Of a DNA stretch of 64,000 bases, positions 28,329 through 38,387 are shown piece by piece; positions within the stretch are counted from its first letter, which is position 1, and each line of letters opens with the position of its first letter. The stretch comes from Arcticibacterium luteifluviistationis (GTDB taxonomy: Bacteria > Bacteroidota > Bacteroidia > Cytophagales > Spirosomataceae): NCBI RefSeq assembly GCF_003258705.1, contig NZ_CP029480.1, positions 682,001-746,000 of the forward strand, written 5' to 3'. Under the pieces are notes generated by a model. The model did not search any database, was not told where the DNA came from, and was given only the letters and a program-made list of their open reading frames with translations. The position numbers were made by a program, and so were the translations under genes.

Positions 28329-28355
28329 AAACAAGGAGCTTTTAGCTCCTTGTTT
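28329..28355 (-). terminator. hairpin between the ABM gene and an upstream remnant
   Basis: A perfect 12-base stem AAACAAGGAGCT / AGCTCCTTGTTT with a 3-base loop. It lies upstream of the ABM start, so it probably ended an older gene further upstream on this strand, or attenuates ABM expression. Confidence 0.6.
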
Positions 28356-28929
28356 CAATTATAAGACTATAAATAATCTTTTAAAAGCTCTTTAATCTTT
28401 ATTTTACTTCAGAGAGTCCATTTTCTCGATTAGAGCCTCATTGTTTCCCTACTTGAACACCTTGACTTTTCCCTAATCACAAGGCGTTTTTTACATCCCA
28501 TGTAGAACGCTAATCCGAAGTTACTTACTGTCACTTCCACTATTTCATCAAATTGTTTTAGTTATCCAAAAACTAAATTTTCAGGCAAAAAAAACAGTGC
28601 TTTTTTACGTTTTTCTCTTCACTTCTATAAAAACTAATTAAGTGATTCGATGTACTAAATTAATGCTAGATAAGCCATTGATGAAACGGATACTTCACTC
28701 TCCATAAACCAAGTTATAAAAGGTTTTAAAGTTTAACATCCAAGTCAAATAAAATGTCCTGAATATCCCTAAAAGGGTTATTTAGGGCTACTCAGGGCAC
28801 CTCCTTTTATTCACACAGCAAAAAAAACAATTTTCATACTGAGTAAAAATACATTCATCCTTTTCTCTAAAGCATGGCTTGGTTATTGAAGTTTATTGAA
28901 CAGAAACGATTAACCTATATTAAAGAAAG
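28356..28929. other. intergenic region with a possible decayed gene end
   Basis: On the minus strand 28406-28450 reads NNEALIEKMDSLK then TAA, and a different frame immediately upstream (about 28437-28560) gives FDEIVEVTVSNFGLAFYM and onward. Two short frames joined by a shift, followed about 50 bases later by the hairpin at 28329, look like the worn 3' end of a former gene. The rest of the interval holds no recognised feature and must contain the promoter of the histidine kinase gene. Confidence 0.3.
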
Positions 28930-30156
28930 ATGAACACCCAAGACTTACATCTACAAGAGAAAGAAAGATTAGCTGAACTAGAATCCTACTCTATATTAGA
29001 TACGCTACCCGAAGAAGACTATGACAATCTTACAACTATAGCGTCAGAGATTTGTGACACTCCTATCTCATTGATAAGTCTAATTGACAATAAGAGACAA
29101 TGGTTTAAATCTAAGCACGGTATAGTAGCCGAAGAAACACCTAGAGAGATAGCATTTTGCTCTCATGCTATAGAAGACAAGAGTAGCATTTTTGAAATAG
29201 AAGACGCAAGAGAAGACAATAGGTTTAAGTTTAATCCTTTGGTTTTAGAAGATCCAAAAGTGGTTTTCTATGCTGGTGTACCATTAATTACAGAAAAAGG
29301 ATACGCATTAGGGACGCTTTGTGTAATAGATAATAAACCTAAAAAATTAACAGAGAAACAAGTACAATCTCTTAAAGCTCTTTCCAATCAGGCAATGAGA
29401 CTAATGGAGTTAAGAAAAAAGACCATTCTTCTGGAAGACACTTTGCAAAACTTAAAAGAAAGAAATGAAGAATTAGAACGATACGAATTTATCTCCGTAC
29501 ATGATTTGAAGACCCCTTTAGTAAGTATTTCTTCCATGACTCAGTTACTATCACAGCAGTACGGTTCTGTCATTGAAGACAATGGTTTAGAAATGCTAGA
29601 TAGCATTCAGAATTCTAGCCAAAAATTAAAAAATCTTATTAGTGGACTTCTTGAATTTAATCAACAAGAAAATAAACTAAATGAATCCAAAACATGGGTT
29701 AACTTAAGTTCTATAATCTCTGAAATAGACAACATTTTCAGTGATAGTGATCAATTAAGCATCAGGCTCAACGCGGATTCCAAGGAAATATTCACCAACA
29801 AAACAGCAACTAATCAACTTATTATAAACCTAATAGCTAACACCCTAAAAGCTAACGAACGCATGGTTAATGCTATTGAAGTAACTATTGAGCAAGATGA
29901 GACGCATTACAGATTCAGCTCTAGAGATGTAAGTACAATAGAAAAGCTTAAAAGTCATCAAAGACAATTTCAGCTACTCGAAAAACTATCTGGTAAAGAT
30001 AAATTTGGTAAAATTGGAAACGGTATTGGGCTAGCAACCGTCCATAAAATTGTAGAAAAAAATGGCGGGAAAGTAGAAATGCAAACAGGACCTAAAGGAA
30101 AGCCATTATTCGTTTTTACACTGGAGAAAGCAGAGTTACCAGACTTAGTAAATTAA
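28930..30156 (+). CDS. GAF-domain sensor histidine kinase with degenerate ATP-binding domain
   Basis: A 408-residue soluble protein with no membrane segment. A GAF sensor domain (about 18-160) begins SILDTLPEEDYDNLT, the usual start of this GAF type. A coiled coil (165-187) leads to the dimerisation domain with the phosphoacceptor His191 in SVHDLKTPLVS. The catalytic domain has an N-box-like NLIANTLKAN (300-309) and a G2-like GNGIGLATVHKIV (363-375). The G1 box that should read DxGxG is replaced by SSRDVSTIEK (330-339), and the segment up to G2 is short. ATP binding may be lost or altered. There is no response regulator next door. Confidence 0.88.
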   Translation: MNTQDLHLQEKERLAELESYSILDTLPEEDYDNLTTIASEICDTPISLISLIDNKRQWFKSKHGIVAEETPREIAFCSHAIEDKSSIFEIEDAREDNRFKFNPLVLEDPKVVFYAGVPLITEKGYALGTLCVIDNKPKKLTEKQVQSLKALSNQAMRLMELRKKTILLEDTLQNLKERNEELERYEFISVHDLKTPLVSISSMTQLLSQQYGSVIEDNGLEMLDSIQNSSQKLKNLISGLLEFNQQENKLNESKTWVNLSSIISEIDNIFSDSDQLSIRLNADSKEIFTNKTATNQLIINLIANTLKANERMVNAIEVTIEQDETHYRFSSRDVSTIEKLKSHQRQFQLLEKLSGKDKFGKIGNGIGLATVHKIVEKNGGKVEMQTGPKGKPLFVFTLEKAELPDLVN

Positions 30157-30180
30157 GAACTACATATTATCTACACTTAG

Positions 30181-30214
30181 AACTCATCCAATCTCCTATT
30201 GGGTGAGTTTTTTT
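30181..30214 (+). terminator. terminator of the histidine kinase gene
   Basis: A 12-base stem AACTCATCCAAT / ATTGGGTGAGTT with one G-T pair and a 5-base loop, followed by a T run. Confidence 0.85.
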
Positions 30215-30380
30215 ATACAACCCAGCTACTAAACCTGAAAGCACACGTAGAATTTAAAAACGATGTTTTTTGTATGAATTCTAAAGCTGATTAAAAAAGG
30301 TTTATACCAAGATTTTCCTTCCAAGAAAATCCGTATAAGAATCATAAAATAGTATAAGACCATATTTTCTTAAATATATT

Positions 30381-30396
30381 TTTAGGCAAGCCTAAA
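30381..30396 (+). promoter_or_regulatory. DtxR/MntR-type operator of the feo operon
   Basis: TTTAGGCAAGCCTAAA is a perfect 7+7 base palindrome around AA and resembles the TTAGG...CCTAA operators of DtxR, IdeR and MntR repressors. It sits between the expected -33 position and the -7 element at 30403, so a bound repressor would block RNA polymerase. The first gene downstream encodes a DtxR-family protein. Confidence 0.7.
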
Positions 30397-30402
30397 TATG
30401 AT

Positions 30403-30410
30403 TATATTTG
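30403..30410 (+). promoter_or_regulatory. -7 promoter element of the feo operon
   Basis: TATATTTG matches TAnnTTTG. The -33 position, 19-21 bases upstream, falls in the T run at the left arm of the DtxR-type palindrome. The start of transcription would be about 85 bases before the ATG at 30501. Confidence 0.6.
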
Positions 30411-30500
30411 TATTGTACTCGATTGAAGAAAAGTAGATTCAACATGTAGTTGGAAAAGCTCAATCTCGATAACATTAAAATAAGGACAGAAAGAAAAATC

Positions 30501-31535
30501 ATGGCATATAATCCAGTTATTTCCCTTTTGATATTTTTCGCATTAACATTGATCCTTTTCTTTTTTTTCAGACCAAATAAAGGTTGGTTTTGGCTTATTA
30601 GAAACAATTCAAAATCTAACGAAAAGGTAGTAATTGAGGATATTTTAAAATTCTTATATCATAGTGAAGATGCTGATAAGTCAGTAAGCGTAATTGATAT
30701 CACTCGTACTCTTAAGGAGCGAGAAGACTTTGTCATAGCAGCAATAGATAAAATGCATGGTTATGACCTTATTAGCCTAGAAGGTGACAACGTTTACTTA
30801 ACTAAATCTGGTAGTGATTATGCCTTGAGAATAGTAAGAGCACATCGCCTTTGGGAAAAGTTTCTGGCAGAAAAAACAGGGTTCAACGAAGCTGAGTGGC
30901 ACTGGAGAGCAGAAGCAAAAGAACATGAACTTAGCCATGATGACACCGATATTTTGGCAGCAAGACTTGGTAATCCGCAATTTGACCCTCATGGCGACCC
31001 CATTCCTACCAGAACAGGCAAAATAGCCAATATACAAGGAACTGCCTTGTCTGAACTTCCTCTAATGACGATAGGTAGGATTGTTCATATTAAAGATAAG
31101 CCAGACATCATTTATAGACAGATTTTAGCTGAAAATATTCATATAGGGTCGCACATTCGTGTCGTTGATAAGTCTAGAGAAAGAATCGTCTTCCATTCTG
31201 ATGGCGAGTCATTTACTTTGGCACCTATTGTGGCCGGAAACATTACAGTTTCGATCCTAAAGAAAGATGTAATTTATGAAGAGAACATTGCTCGTTTAAG
31301 TATGCTGGAGGAAGATGAATCTGCCAAAATCATTGGAATAGCCAAAGACATGCGAGGCGATAGTAGAAGAAGGTTATTAGACTTAGGATTTGTAAAAGGG
31401 GCTGATGTCAAAATTGATTTAATAAACCCTTTAAAAGACCCTAAAGCCTTTTTAATCAAAGGCACTAGTATAGCCTTAAGAGATAATCAGGCTTCTAAAA
31501 TTCTAATTAAAAGAGACGAAAATCATGGAAGTTAA
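30501..31535 (+). CDS. membrane-anchored DtxR-type metal regulator fused to two FeoA domains
   Basis: A 344-residue protein. The ATG at 30501 is preferred to an in-frame TTG at 30450. Residues 5-24 form a membrane helix. A winged-helix domain (about 40-105) and a DtxR dimerisation domain (106-175) follow, with likely metal ligands His115, Glu119, Glu141 and His142 matching those around DtxR positions 79-106. Two SH3-like FeoA domains come next (about 180-250 and 264-338, the latter with [13 protein letters not shown]). FeoA aids FeoB ferrous iron transport; DtxR proteins sense Fe or Mn. It overlaps feoB by 11 bases. The protein probably senses metal at the membrane and represses the operator at 30381. 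Confidence 0.85.
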   Translation: MAYNPVISLLIFFALTLILFFFFRPNKGWFWLIRNNSKSNEKVVIEDILKFLYHSEDADKSVSVIDITRTLKEREDFVIAAIDKMHGYDLISLEGDNVYLTKSGSDYALRIVRAHRLWEKFLAEKTGFNEAEWHWRAEAKEHELSHDDTDILAARLGNPQFDPHGDPIPTRTGKIANIQGTALSELPLMTIGRIVHIKDKPDIIYRQILAENIHIGSHIRVVDKSRERIVFHSDGESFTLAPIVAGNITVSILKKDVIYEENIARLSMLEEDESAKIIGIAKDMRGDSRRRLLDLGFVKGADVKIDLINPLKDPKAFLIKGTSIALRDNQASKILIKRDENHGS

Positions 31536-32289
31536 ACCAAAAAGTGCTTGTGAAGCCTGCCCACAGTTTAATGCTGATGGTTTGAAAAAGTTAGGCGTCA
31601 ATACTACTGATTTCGATTTTGTAGTAGCCTTAGCGGGTAATCCCAATACAGGAAAAAGTACTGTTTTTAATGCTTTAACAGGATTAAGGCAACATACAGG
31701 AAACTGGCCGGGTAAAACGGTAACTAGGGCTGAAGGTGGTTTTGAGTATAATTCTCAAAAATTCAAACTAGTAGATTTACCAGGTACTTATTCCCTACTG
31801 TCTACTTCTGAAGATGAAGAAGTAGCAAGAAATTTCATCCTTTTTGGTAAACCATCTGTAACAGTAATAGTGGTGGACGCTAGCCGATTAGAGCGAAATC
31901 TAAATTTGGTCTTGCAGATTCTAGAAATTACAGACAATGCTGTTCTTTGTTTGAATTTAATGGATGAAGCCAAACGGAATAATATTGAAATTGACACCAG
32001 AACCTTAGCAAGAGATTTAGGAATTCCTGTAGTAGGTACTAGTGCTAGATTTAATCAAGGGATTCCAGATTTAATTGCCACTATAAGTGAATTGGCAAAC
32101 GGAAATATCAAATGTAAACCTCACAGAATTAAGAATATACCCAAAAATATAGAATCTGCGGTTGAAAAGCTGAGCACAGAAATAAAGAAAGAATATCCAG
32201 ACATTCCAAATAGTAGATGGATAGCCTTTAGGCTCTTAGAAGGTGATACGCATATCATAGATTTATTAAAAAAAGGCGAGTTCGTTTAA
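31525..32289 (+). CDS. FeoB GTPase domain protein (split FeoB, N-terminal part)
   Basis: A 254-residue soluble G protein forming the first part of ferrous iron transporter FeoB. All nucleotide motifs are present: G1 GNPNTGKS (38-45), G3 DLPGTYS and G4 NLMDEA. A Cys pair, CEAC, lies at residues 9-12 in an N-terminal extension. The helical GDI region begins ([12 protein letters not shown]), but the protein stops soon after it, and the membrane part is a separate gene starting 10 bases later in another frame. Clean start, stop and spacing indicate a natural split rather than a mutation. Confidence 0.92.
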   Translation: MEVKPKSACEACPQFNADGLKKLGVNTTDFDFVVALAGNPNTGKSTVFNALTGLRQHTGNWPGKTVTRAEGGFEYNSQKFKLVDLPGTYSLLSTSEDEEVARNFILFGKPSVTVIVVDASRLERNLNLVLQILEITDNAVLCLNLMDEAKRNNIEIDTRTLARDLGIPVVGTSARFNQGIPDLIATISELANGNIKCKPHRIKNIPKNIESAVEKLSTEIKKEYPDIPNSRWIAFRLLEGDTHIIDLLKKGEFV

Positions 32290-32299
32290 TATAAAATAA

Positions 32300-33718
32300 A
32301 TGAAAAACCAGAACATAGAAAATATCATTTCTCTCTCCAATGACCTTAGATGGCAGATTGGTGACGAATTTCATGATAACTTAGCAGAAGGTATTTATGC
32401 CGATGCCGCAGAAATAGTAAAAGCCTCTGTACATAAGAAAGACACCAAACAAAACCTTCGTTTTGATGCCAGAATAGATCGAATAGTAACCAGCAAGATG
32501 TGGGGATTTCCACTCATGTTCCTGATTTTATCTTTGGTGTTATGGCTTACAATTATAGGTGCCAACTATCCTTCGGCAATGCTGGCCTCCTTATTATTAG
32601 ACAATGTCCATCCCTTTCTGAAAGGCCTAGCAGCCAGTGCAGGTTTCCCGTGGTGGTTAGATGGTTTTTTAATAGATGGCGTTTATTTGGCAGTGGCTTG
32701 GGTAGTGGCAGTTATGTTACCTCCAATGGCCATTTTCTTTCCTCTATTTACACTTTTGGAAGATTTCGGATATTTACCTAGAGTAGCTTTCAATTTAGAT
32801 TACCTATTCAAAATTTCTGGAGCACATGGTAAACAAGCCCTTACGATGAGCATGGGCTTTGGCTGTAATGCAGCTGGTGTGGTAGCCACCAGAATTATTG
32901 ACAGCCCCAGAGAGCGATTGATTGCCATTATTACCAATAACTTTTCACTTTGTAATGGCCGCTGGCCAACACAAATTCTAATAGCCACCATATTCATTGG
33001 AGCAGTAGTTCCTACTGCTTTTTCGGGGATAGCGTCTTTAGGTGCTGTTATTGGAGTGGCGGTTTTAGGTATGGGCTTTATGTTTTTAACCTCATGGGCT
33101 TTATCAAAAACTGTTTTAAAAGGAGAAGTCTCAACATTTAACTTGGAACTTCCACCCTACCGCCCACCACGTTTCTGGAAAACTATTTATACTTCACTGA
33201 TTGACAGAACATTGATAGTGCTATGGCGTGCTGTGGTTTTTGCAGCACCAGCAGGGGCTGTTATTTGGCTTATTTCTAATATTCACTTCGGAGATGTTAG
33301 CATTGCAGCTTGGACCATAGACTTTTTAAATCCATTTGGATTTATTTTAGGTCTTAATGGCGTAATCTTATTAGCCTATGTAGTGGCCATTCCTGCCAAT
33401 GAAATTGTAATTCCTACCATACTTATGCTCACCGTTTTAGTTACAGGAATGTCTGGAGGTGCAGGTGCAGGTGTAATGTTTGAGTTAGATTCAGTTTCTG
33501 CCACAGGAGATGTTTTAAGAGCCGGAGGTTGGACACTGCTCACAGCAATCAATCTTATGTTATTTAGCTTATTACACAACCCTTGCAGTACCACTATATA
33601 CACCATTTACAAAGAGACTAAATCTCTAAAATGGACGGTAGTAGCTTCTATCCTTCCTGTAATTATGGGTTTTGTGGTTACGTTTTTAGTGGCTCAGGTT
33701 TGGCGATTATTCGTTTAA
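32300..33718 (+). CDS. FeoB membrane permease (split FeoB, C-terminal part)
   Basis: A 472-residue membrane protein, the iron-conducting half of FeoB. Residues 1-55 are the end of the helical linker. The Gate and core regions follow with at least eight hydrophobic helices, including [23 protein letters not shown] and the motif [11 protein letters not shown] with its conserved cysteine, then [10 protein letters not shown]. These are the FeoB permease signatures for Fe2+ passage. It must work with the separate G-domain protein encoded just upstream, and its stop is followed by a strong terminator. Confidence 0.93.
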   Translation: MKNQNIENIISLSNDLRWQIGDEFHDNLAEGIYADAAEIVKASVHKKDTKQNLRFDARIDRIVTSKMWGFPLMFLILSLVLWLTIIGANYPSAMLASLLLDNVHPFLKGLAASAGFPWWLDGFLIDGVYLAVAWVVAVMLPPMAIFFPLFTLLEDFGYLPRVAFNLDYLFKISGAHGKQALTMSMGFGCNAAGVVATRIIDSPRERLIAIITNNFSLCNGRWPTQILIATIFIGAVVPTAFSGIASLGAVIGVAVLGMGFMFLTSWALSKTVLKGEVSTFNLELPPYRPPRFWKTIYTSLIDRTLIVLWRAVVFAAPAGAVIWLISNIHFGDVSIAAWTIDFLNPFGFILGLNGVILLAYVVAIPANEIVIPTILMLTVLVTGMSGGAGAGVMFELDSVSATGDVLRAGGWTLLTAINLMLFSLLHNPCSTTIYTIYKETKSLKWTVVASILPVIMGFVVTFLVAQVWRLFV

Positions 33719-33774
33719 AATCATAAACTAATTTAGTTTAGCCTAGACTTCTTACTGTAAAAACGGTATTAGAT

Positions 33775-33819
33775 AGAGTCGGTATCAAAAGGAAATAGCT
33801 TTTGATATCGACTCTTTTT
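33775..33819 (+). terminator. terminator of the feo operon
   Basis: A 17-base stem beginning AGAGTCGGTATCAAAAG with one G-T pair, a 7-base loop and a T run. Confidence 0.85.
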
Positions 33820-33993
33820 CATGTCAAATTCACTAAAAACAGTACTTTATAATTCATCCATTGCCATAAAATAAAACCTTCTGCATATAATAGAAACCAC
33901 ATTTTGTGCATCATTTCCTTAGGCCTAACTTCACATATAATCAATTTTTTAAGGTCAATAAGTGGGCCTTAAAACTAAAACTTCATACCATAC

Positions 33994-35262
33994 ATGAAAT
34001 ACTTAGCAAAAGCCTTTGTCATATTTTCATTTATTTTCATTGCAAGCTGTGGAGACAAAAAAGATGTGGAACCTTCCCTATCAGAAGATTTAGGATATGA
34101 TGTAGAATACTCCGATGAAACTATTCTTATAGATGATGCTAGTGCAATTTTGGCTGTAGACACAGTATCACAAACCTATACTTTTGACGCCACTAAGTTT
34201 CAAAAAGAGCCTGTAAATGGCGAGGTTATCTTGGTTGCTGGAGAAGCAATGCGAAAAGTAAGCAGTGTCCAAAAAAGCGGCGATAAATACATTATTCAAA
34301 CAGCAGACGCCGCCCTTACCGATGTGATTAAAAACGGCACCATAGCATGGGAAATTACACCAGAATGGGAAAATGTAGGCTCTATAAGAATGGGAGGCAG
34401 AAAAGTAGCAGGTCCAGAAGGAATTACTGCCAACGGTATTGAATTTTCTATTAGCAGTGGCGGTATAGACCACCAAGTAAGAATAGAGCCTACTTTAACA
34501 GACGGAAAAATAAGCTCATGCAACTTTAAAATGCAGATGGTGAAAAAAGTAGGAGGAAGTGCCACCGTAGCTTTCACTGCCGAAGGCACAGCTAAGCTCC
34601 CTGTCCAAAAGACTAAAATCGTTATAAAAGACGGAAAGCTAGAAACCTTCAATGCGAATAACGAAGGGATATCCTCCGAAATAACACTAAGCCTTGCCGC
34701 AGCAGGCGGAAAATCAGGAGAGCATAGTCTAAAAATGCCTGGTGTAGCCTTGAGTATTCCAATCCGTTTTATTCCAACACCTAGTGGCCCTATTCCAATG
34801 CCTATTCCGATGTCCATTGATATTGGAATTCAGTTTGTATCGCAACTAACTATTCCAGACATCCAGTCTTCTGCCACTGCTGAGAGTAAACTATCCTTAA
34901 CGGCTGATGCAGGTTTTGAATATAAAGGCACTACCGTAGAAACCTCTGCCAAAATTGGAAAAGAGGAAATCACCGATGGAACGTTTGACTCAGCCGCAAA
35001 TCTGGGTCAACCTATTGATGTGCAGTTTGGTATTGCTTTTCCTAGAGTAGGACTCAACATTGCTGGTCAGGAAGTAGCTTATGTACACACCGGATTTACA
35101 ACTGGTTCTAGCCTTTATTGGGGACCTTTATGTAAAAGCGGCTACGTAAAACTTTTAGTAGAAGGCGGTTATGCATTAAAAGTACTAGGACAAACCATAG
35201 CGGAAGAGAAAAAAGTGTTTGCTGAAAGCCAAAAAGTAGCAAAAAGTGAAAACTGTCAATAA
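33994..35262 (+). CDS. large lipoprotein of unknown function
   Basis: A 422-residue protein with a lipoprotein signal ending in FIASC near residue 20, followed by GDKKDVEP, so it is exported and lipid-anchored. The mature part is dominated by beta-strand patterns and Gly/Ser turns, with a Pro/Ile-rich stretch (PIRFIPTPSGPIPMPIPM, about 256-273). No domain family is recognised. It stands alone between the feo terminator and its own terminator. A surface or periplasmic location is likely; nothing supports a specific role. Confidence 0.75.
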   Translation: MKYLAKAFVIFSFIFIASCGDKKDVEPSLSEDLGYDVEYSDETILIDDASAILAVDTVSQTYTFDATKFQKEPVNGEVILVAGEAMRKVSSVQKSGDKYIIQTADAALTDVIKNGTIAWEITPEWENVGSIRMGGRKVAGPEGITANGIEFSISSGGIDHQVRIEPTLTDGKISSCNFKMQMVKKVGGSATVAFTAEGTAKLPVQKTKIVIKDGKLETFNANNEGISSEITLSLAAAGGKSGEHSLKMPGVALSIPIRFIPTPSGPIPMPIPMSIDIGIQFVSQLTIPDIQSSATAESKLSLTADAGFEYKGTTVETSAKIGKEEITDGTFDSAANLGQPIDVQFGIAFPRVGLNIAGQEVAYVHTGFTTGSSLYWGPLCKSGYVKLLVEGGYALKVLGQTIAEEKKVFAESQKVAKSENCQ

Positions 35263-35280
35263 GAACATGCAGGCATAAAA

Positions 35281-35314
35281 AAAACTGCCAGTTTACACTG
35301 GCAGTTTTTTTAGT
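35281..35314. terminator. bidirectional terminator
   Basis: A 12-base perfect stem AAAACTGCCAGT / ACTGGCAGTTTT with a TTAC loop, flanked by A and T runs, between convergent genes. Confidence 0.88.
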
Positions 35315-35332
35315 ATATCCTAGAAACCTTAT

Positions 35333-37564
35333 TTATAGGTCTTTAACTTCGTATCCATCTTTATTCACAGTCACTTCTTTTAAAACTCCCTGAAACCCGA
35401 CTCTGAAAGAATAAGATTCCCAGCTACCAGGTAACACTGGATTAAAAGAAAGCTCACCATCTTTCACTCTCATTCCACCAAAACCTTTTACCACAGCCAT
35501 CCAAGTACCCGCCATAGAAGTAATATGAAGACCATCTTCTGTGTCATTATTATAATCGTCAAGGTCGAGTCTTGCAGTACGAACATACATTTCGTCAGCT
35601 TTCTCTATTCTTCCTAGCTTACATGCCAAAATTGTATGCACACATGGAGAAAGCGAACTCTCATGAACGGTCATTGGCTCGTAGAAATCAAAATTCCTTT
35701 CTAATTCTTCTTTCGAGAAATCATCTTCATGGAAATACATTCCTTGAAGCACATCGGCTTGTTTTATAAAGCAAGACCTCAATATTCTATCCCAACTCCA
35801 CTTTTGATTAATAGGCCTATGCTCTTCTATATCTGTGGCAGCCAGTAGCTCCTTATCTAAGAAACCATCTTGCTGTAAAAAGACCTGTCTTCCGGCATCA
35901 TAAGGGAAGTACATTTTCTCTATAATGTCCTGCCAATGTTTGGTTTCAGCTGCTTCATCAAAATTAAGCTCAGCTTTTACACCACCATTTTCTTTCACAT
36001 AAGCCAGTGCCTCCAAAGTATACTTCAAAGTCCACTGGGCCATATAATTGGTATACCAGTTATTATTGACATTGTTTTCATACTCATTAGGGCCTGTAAC
36101 GCCCAGCATCACATATTTCTTCTTGTCTTCAGACCAATTCACTCTTTGAGCCCAAAAACGAGAAATACCTATCAATACGTCTAAGCCATAATCTTTCAAA
36201 TAAGACTTATCTCCAGTATAATTTATGTAATCATAAATGGCATAAGCTATAGCTCCATTTCTGTGAATTTCTTCGAAGGTTATTTCCCACTCATTATGGC
36301 ACTCTTCCCCATTCATGGTTACCATTGGATACAGTGCCGCACCATTATTAAAGCCTAAAATGGATGCATTTTCAATCGCCTTTTGAAGCTGATTATGTCT
36401 ATAAACTAATAAGTTTTTAGAGACTTCTTCCGGAGCCGTAGCTAAATAAAATGGAATACAATAGGCTTCAGTGTCCCAATAGGTCACTCCACCGTACTTT
36501 TCGCCAGTAAAGCCTTTAGGCCCAATATTCAGACGAGCATCTTTCCCTGTATAGGTTTGTTCCAGATGAAAAATATTAAATCTGATACCTTGCTGAGCAG
36601 CTATATCACCATTAATCTTGATGTCATTATGATTCCATTTTTCTTCCCACGCTTTTTTATGGTCCCCCAGCAACACCTCAAAGCCCAAATGAGCTATTTC
36701 ATTAAGGTATTTTTTGGCAACAGCCACTTGAGATTCTGGAGCATGGTTTTCAGAAGAAAGGTTACAAACATACTTCTGAACTGTAGTTTTTATATTGGTC
36801 GTTAAATCTACTTCAAAAGTTCTTCCAACGTATTTATCTCCTCTAACAGGAAGCGATTGTACTTCTTGCACTTTTTCAGCCTTAAATAGCTTTACGTGCA
36901 TACCAGAAGTGATGGTAAAACGAGGTACATTTTCCCAAGGAGACTCCTTAGTTTTTAAAGTCAAGTATGCTTCCGTACCTACAATTTCTTTATCTACCTC
37001 TTCCCAAAACTTTTCGCCATGATTAGAGTCCTTATTACTTACATCACCATCTAAAAATGCGGTAATTTTTGCAGTTCCTGCAAAATTAAGAGGCGTAATA
37101 GAATAACTTAAAACAGCCGCTTCATCATGAGACATACTGCAAAACCTTACAGACTCTATCGTAAGTTCGTGGCCGTTTTCCATTTTGACAGTACACACTC
37201 TTTTCAGTGTACCATCTTTCATGTTTAACGTCCTCCAAAAACTAATAATCTCACATGTAGCTAAGTCCAATTCTATTCCATCAATCTGAATAGAAAGTCC
37301 ATTCCAGTTAATGGCATTTATTACCTTGGCAAAATAATTAGGGTATCCATTTTTCCACCAACCTACTTTTGTCTTATCTGGAAACCATACGCCTGCTATG
37401 TAATTTCCTTGCAATGATGCTCCCGAATACGTTTCTTCAAAACTGCCCCTTTGACCCATTCGGCCATTACCAAGACTCATTAACGACTCAGTTACCTCAT
37501 TAAATTCAGGGTGAAACCCTTCTTCTATAATGCACCAAGGATCGTGTTTTATATAATTTTTCAT
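35333..37564 (-). CDS. glycoside hydrolase family 65 phosphorylase (maltose or kojibiose phosphorylase)
   Basis: A 743-residue cytoplasmic enzyme of typical GH65 length. It has an N-terminal beta-sandwich (MSLGNGRMGQRGSFEE near 28-43) and an (alpha/alpha)6 barrel. The general acid glutamate lies in VTGPNEYENNVNNNWYTN, the hallmark of disaccharide phosphorylases; the phosphate-binding loop is in the C-terminal part. GH65 enzymes split alpha-glucobioses with phosphate into glucose and beta-glucose-1-phosphate. The neighbouring beta-phosphoglucomutase, amylase and sugar transporter make maltose phosphorylase the likeliest activity. Confidence 0.93.
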   Translation of the reverse strand: MKNYIKHDPWCIIEEGFHPEFNEVTESLMSLGNGRMGQRGSFEETYSGASLQGNYIAGVWFPDKTKVGWWKNGYPNYFAKVINAINWNGLSIQIDGIELDLATCEIISFWRTLNMKDGTLKRVCTVKMENGHELTIESVRFCSMSHDEAAVLSYSITPLNFAGTAKITAFLDGDVSNKDSNHGEKFWEEVDKEIVGTEAYLTLKTKESPWENVPRFTITSGMHVKLFKAEKVQEVQSLPVRGDKYVGRTFEVDLTTNIKTTVQKYVCNLSSENHAPESQVAVAKKYLNEIAHLGFEVLLGDHKKAWEEKWNHNDIKINGDIAAQQGIRFNIFHLEQTYTGKDARLNIGPKGFTGEKYGGVTYWDTEAYCIPFYLATAPEEVSKNLLVYRHNQLQKAIENASILGFNNGAALYPMVTMNGEECHNEWEITFEEIHRNGAIAYAIYDYINYTGDKSYLKDYGLDVLIGISRFWAQRVNWSEDKKKYVMLGVTGPNEYENNVNNNWYTNYMAQWTLKYTLEALAYVKENGGVKAELNFDEAAETKHWQDIIEKMYFPYDAGRQVFLQQDGFLDKELLAATDIEEHRPINQKWSWDRILRSCFIKQADVLQGMYFHEDDFSKEELERNFDFYEPMTVHESSLSPCVHTILACKLGRIEKADEMYVRTARLDLDDYNNDTEDGLHITSMAGTWMAVVKGFGGMRVKDGELSFNPVLPGSWESYSFRVGFQGVLKEVTVNKDGYEVKDL

Positions 37565-37736
37565 TTTATCTCTATTTAAACAAATACCAAAGTATGTTTT
37601 GACCTAACCATGTCAAAAACATCATGGAAATTTGTATTTCAGTCAATATACCTACTTATTGATACGCCTAATCAACATCAAAAGTCACTCTTCAATGCTT
37701 TTTAGTGTTAAATGCTATTGTTATTCTATAAAAAAC

Positions 37737-38387
37737 CTACGCTAAAGCTTTCAAAATATCGTTTAAACTCTCTCCTTCAAAAGAGCTCAAATTCATATCG
37801 GCATTTGGTAAATTCTCTTTAGAGCCAATACCTATTGCTTTCATTCCTGCTGCATGAGCAGCCTCAATTCCTGCAAAAGCATCTTCTATTACCAAGCACT
37901 CCTCATTTTTAAGACCTAAGGCTTCTGCACCTTTTATAAAAACTTCAGGGTCAGGCTTAGATTTAGTTACCGAATTCCCATCTACAATGGCATCAAACTT
38001 ATCCATCAGACCAATTTTATTTAAAATTGCAGGTGAATTTTTACTAGCAGAACCTAAAGACATTTTCAATCCCAAATCCTTTATTTGACCTATTACAGTC
38101 TCTATACCAGGCAGAATTTCATCGGTGGTCATTTTCTCCACCATTTCTAAATACCACTCGTTCTTTTTCGTGGCTAATTTTAGAATTTCTTCTTTACTCA
38201 AAGTTACACCACCTTTCTCTAAGATTCTATCAATAGAATCCATTCTACTTATTCCTTTTAGTGTTTCATTAAATTCCTCGTCTATATCAAAACCTAGCTC
38301 ATTTGCCATTCTTCTCCACGCCGAATAATGATAAACCGCCGTGTCTACAATGACGCCATCTAAATCAAATAATATTCCTTTTATCAT
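37737..38387 (-). CDS. pgmB: beta-phosphoglucomutase
   Basis: A 216-residue HAD-superfamily enzyme beginning MIKGILFDLDGVIVDT, with catalytic Asp8 and Asp10. The cap domain includes RRMANELGF and GISRMDSIDRIL, and the second motif SLGSASKNSPAIL and the acidic VIEDAFAGIEAA follow, giving a complete active site. It converts beta-glucose-1-phosphate, the product of GH65, to glucose-6-phosphate. It precedes the GH65 gene by 172 bases on the same strand and is probably co-transcribed with it. Confidence 0.94.
   Translation of the reverse strand: MIKGILFDLDGVIVDTAVYHYSAWRRMANELGFDIDEEFNETLKGISRMDSIDRILEKGGVTLSKEEILKLATKKNEWYLEMVEKMTTDEILPGIETVIGQIKDLGLKMSLGSASKNSPAILNKIGLMDKFDAIVDGNSVTKSKPDPEVFIKGAEALGLKNEECLVIEDAFAGIEAAHAAGMKAIGIGSKENLPNADMNLSSFEGESLNDILKALA

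Noticed and set aside
32500-32781. 93-codon frame inside the FeoB permease gene
   Set aside because: It is an alternative-frame shadow of a clear membrane transporter.
31525-33718. FeoB split as a frameshift error
   Set aside because: The GTPase gene has a proper stop and the permease a separate ATG 10 bases later, both protein ends look natural, and separate FeoB GTPase proteins are known in this group.
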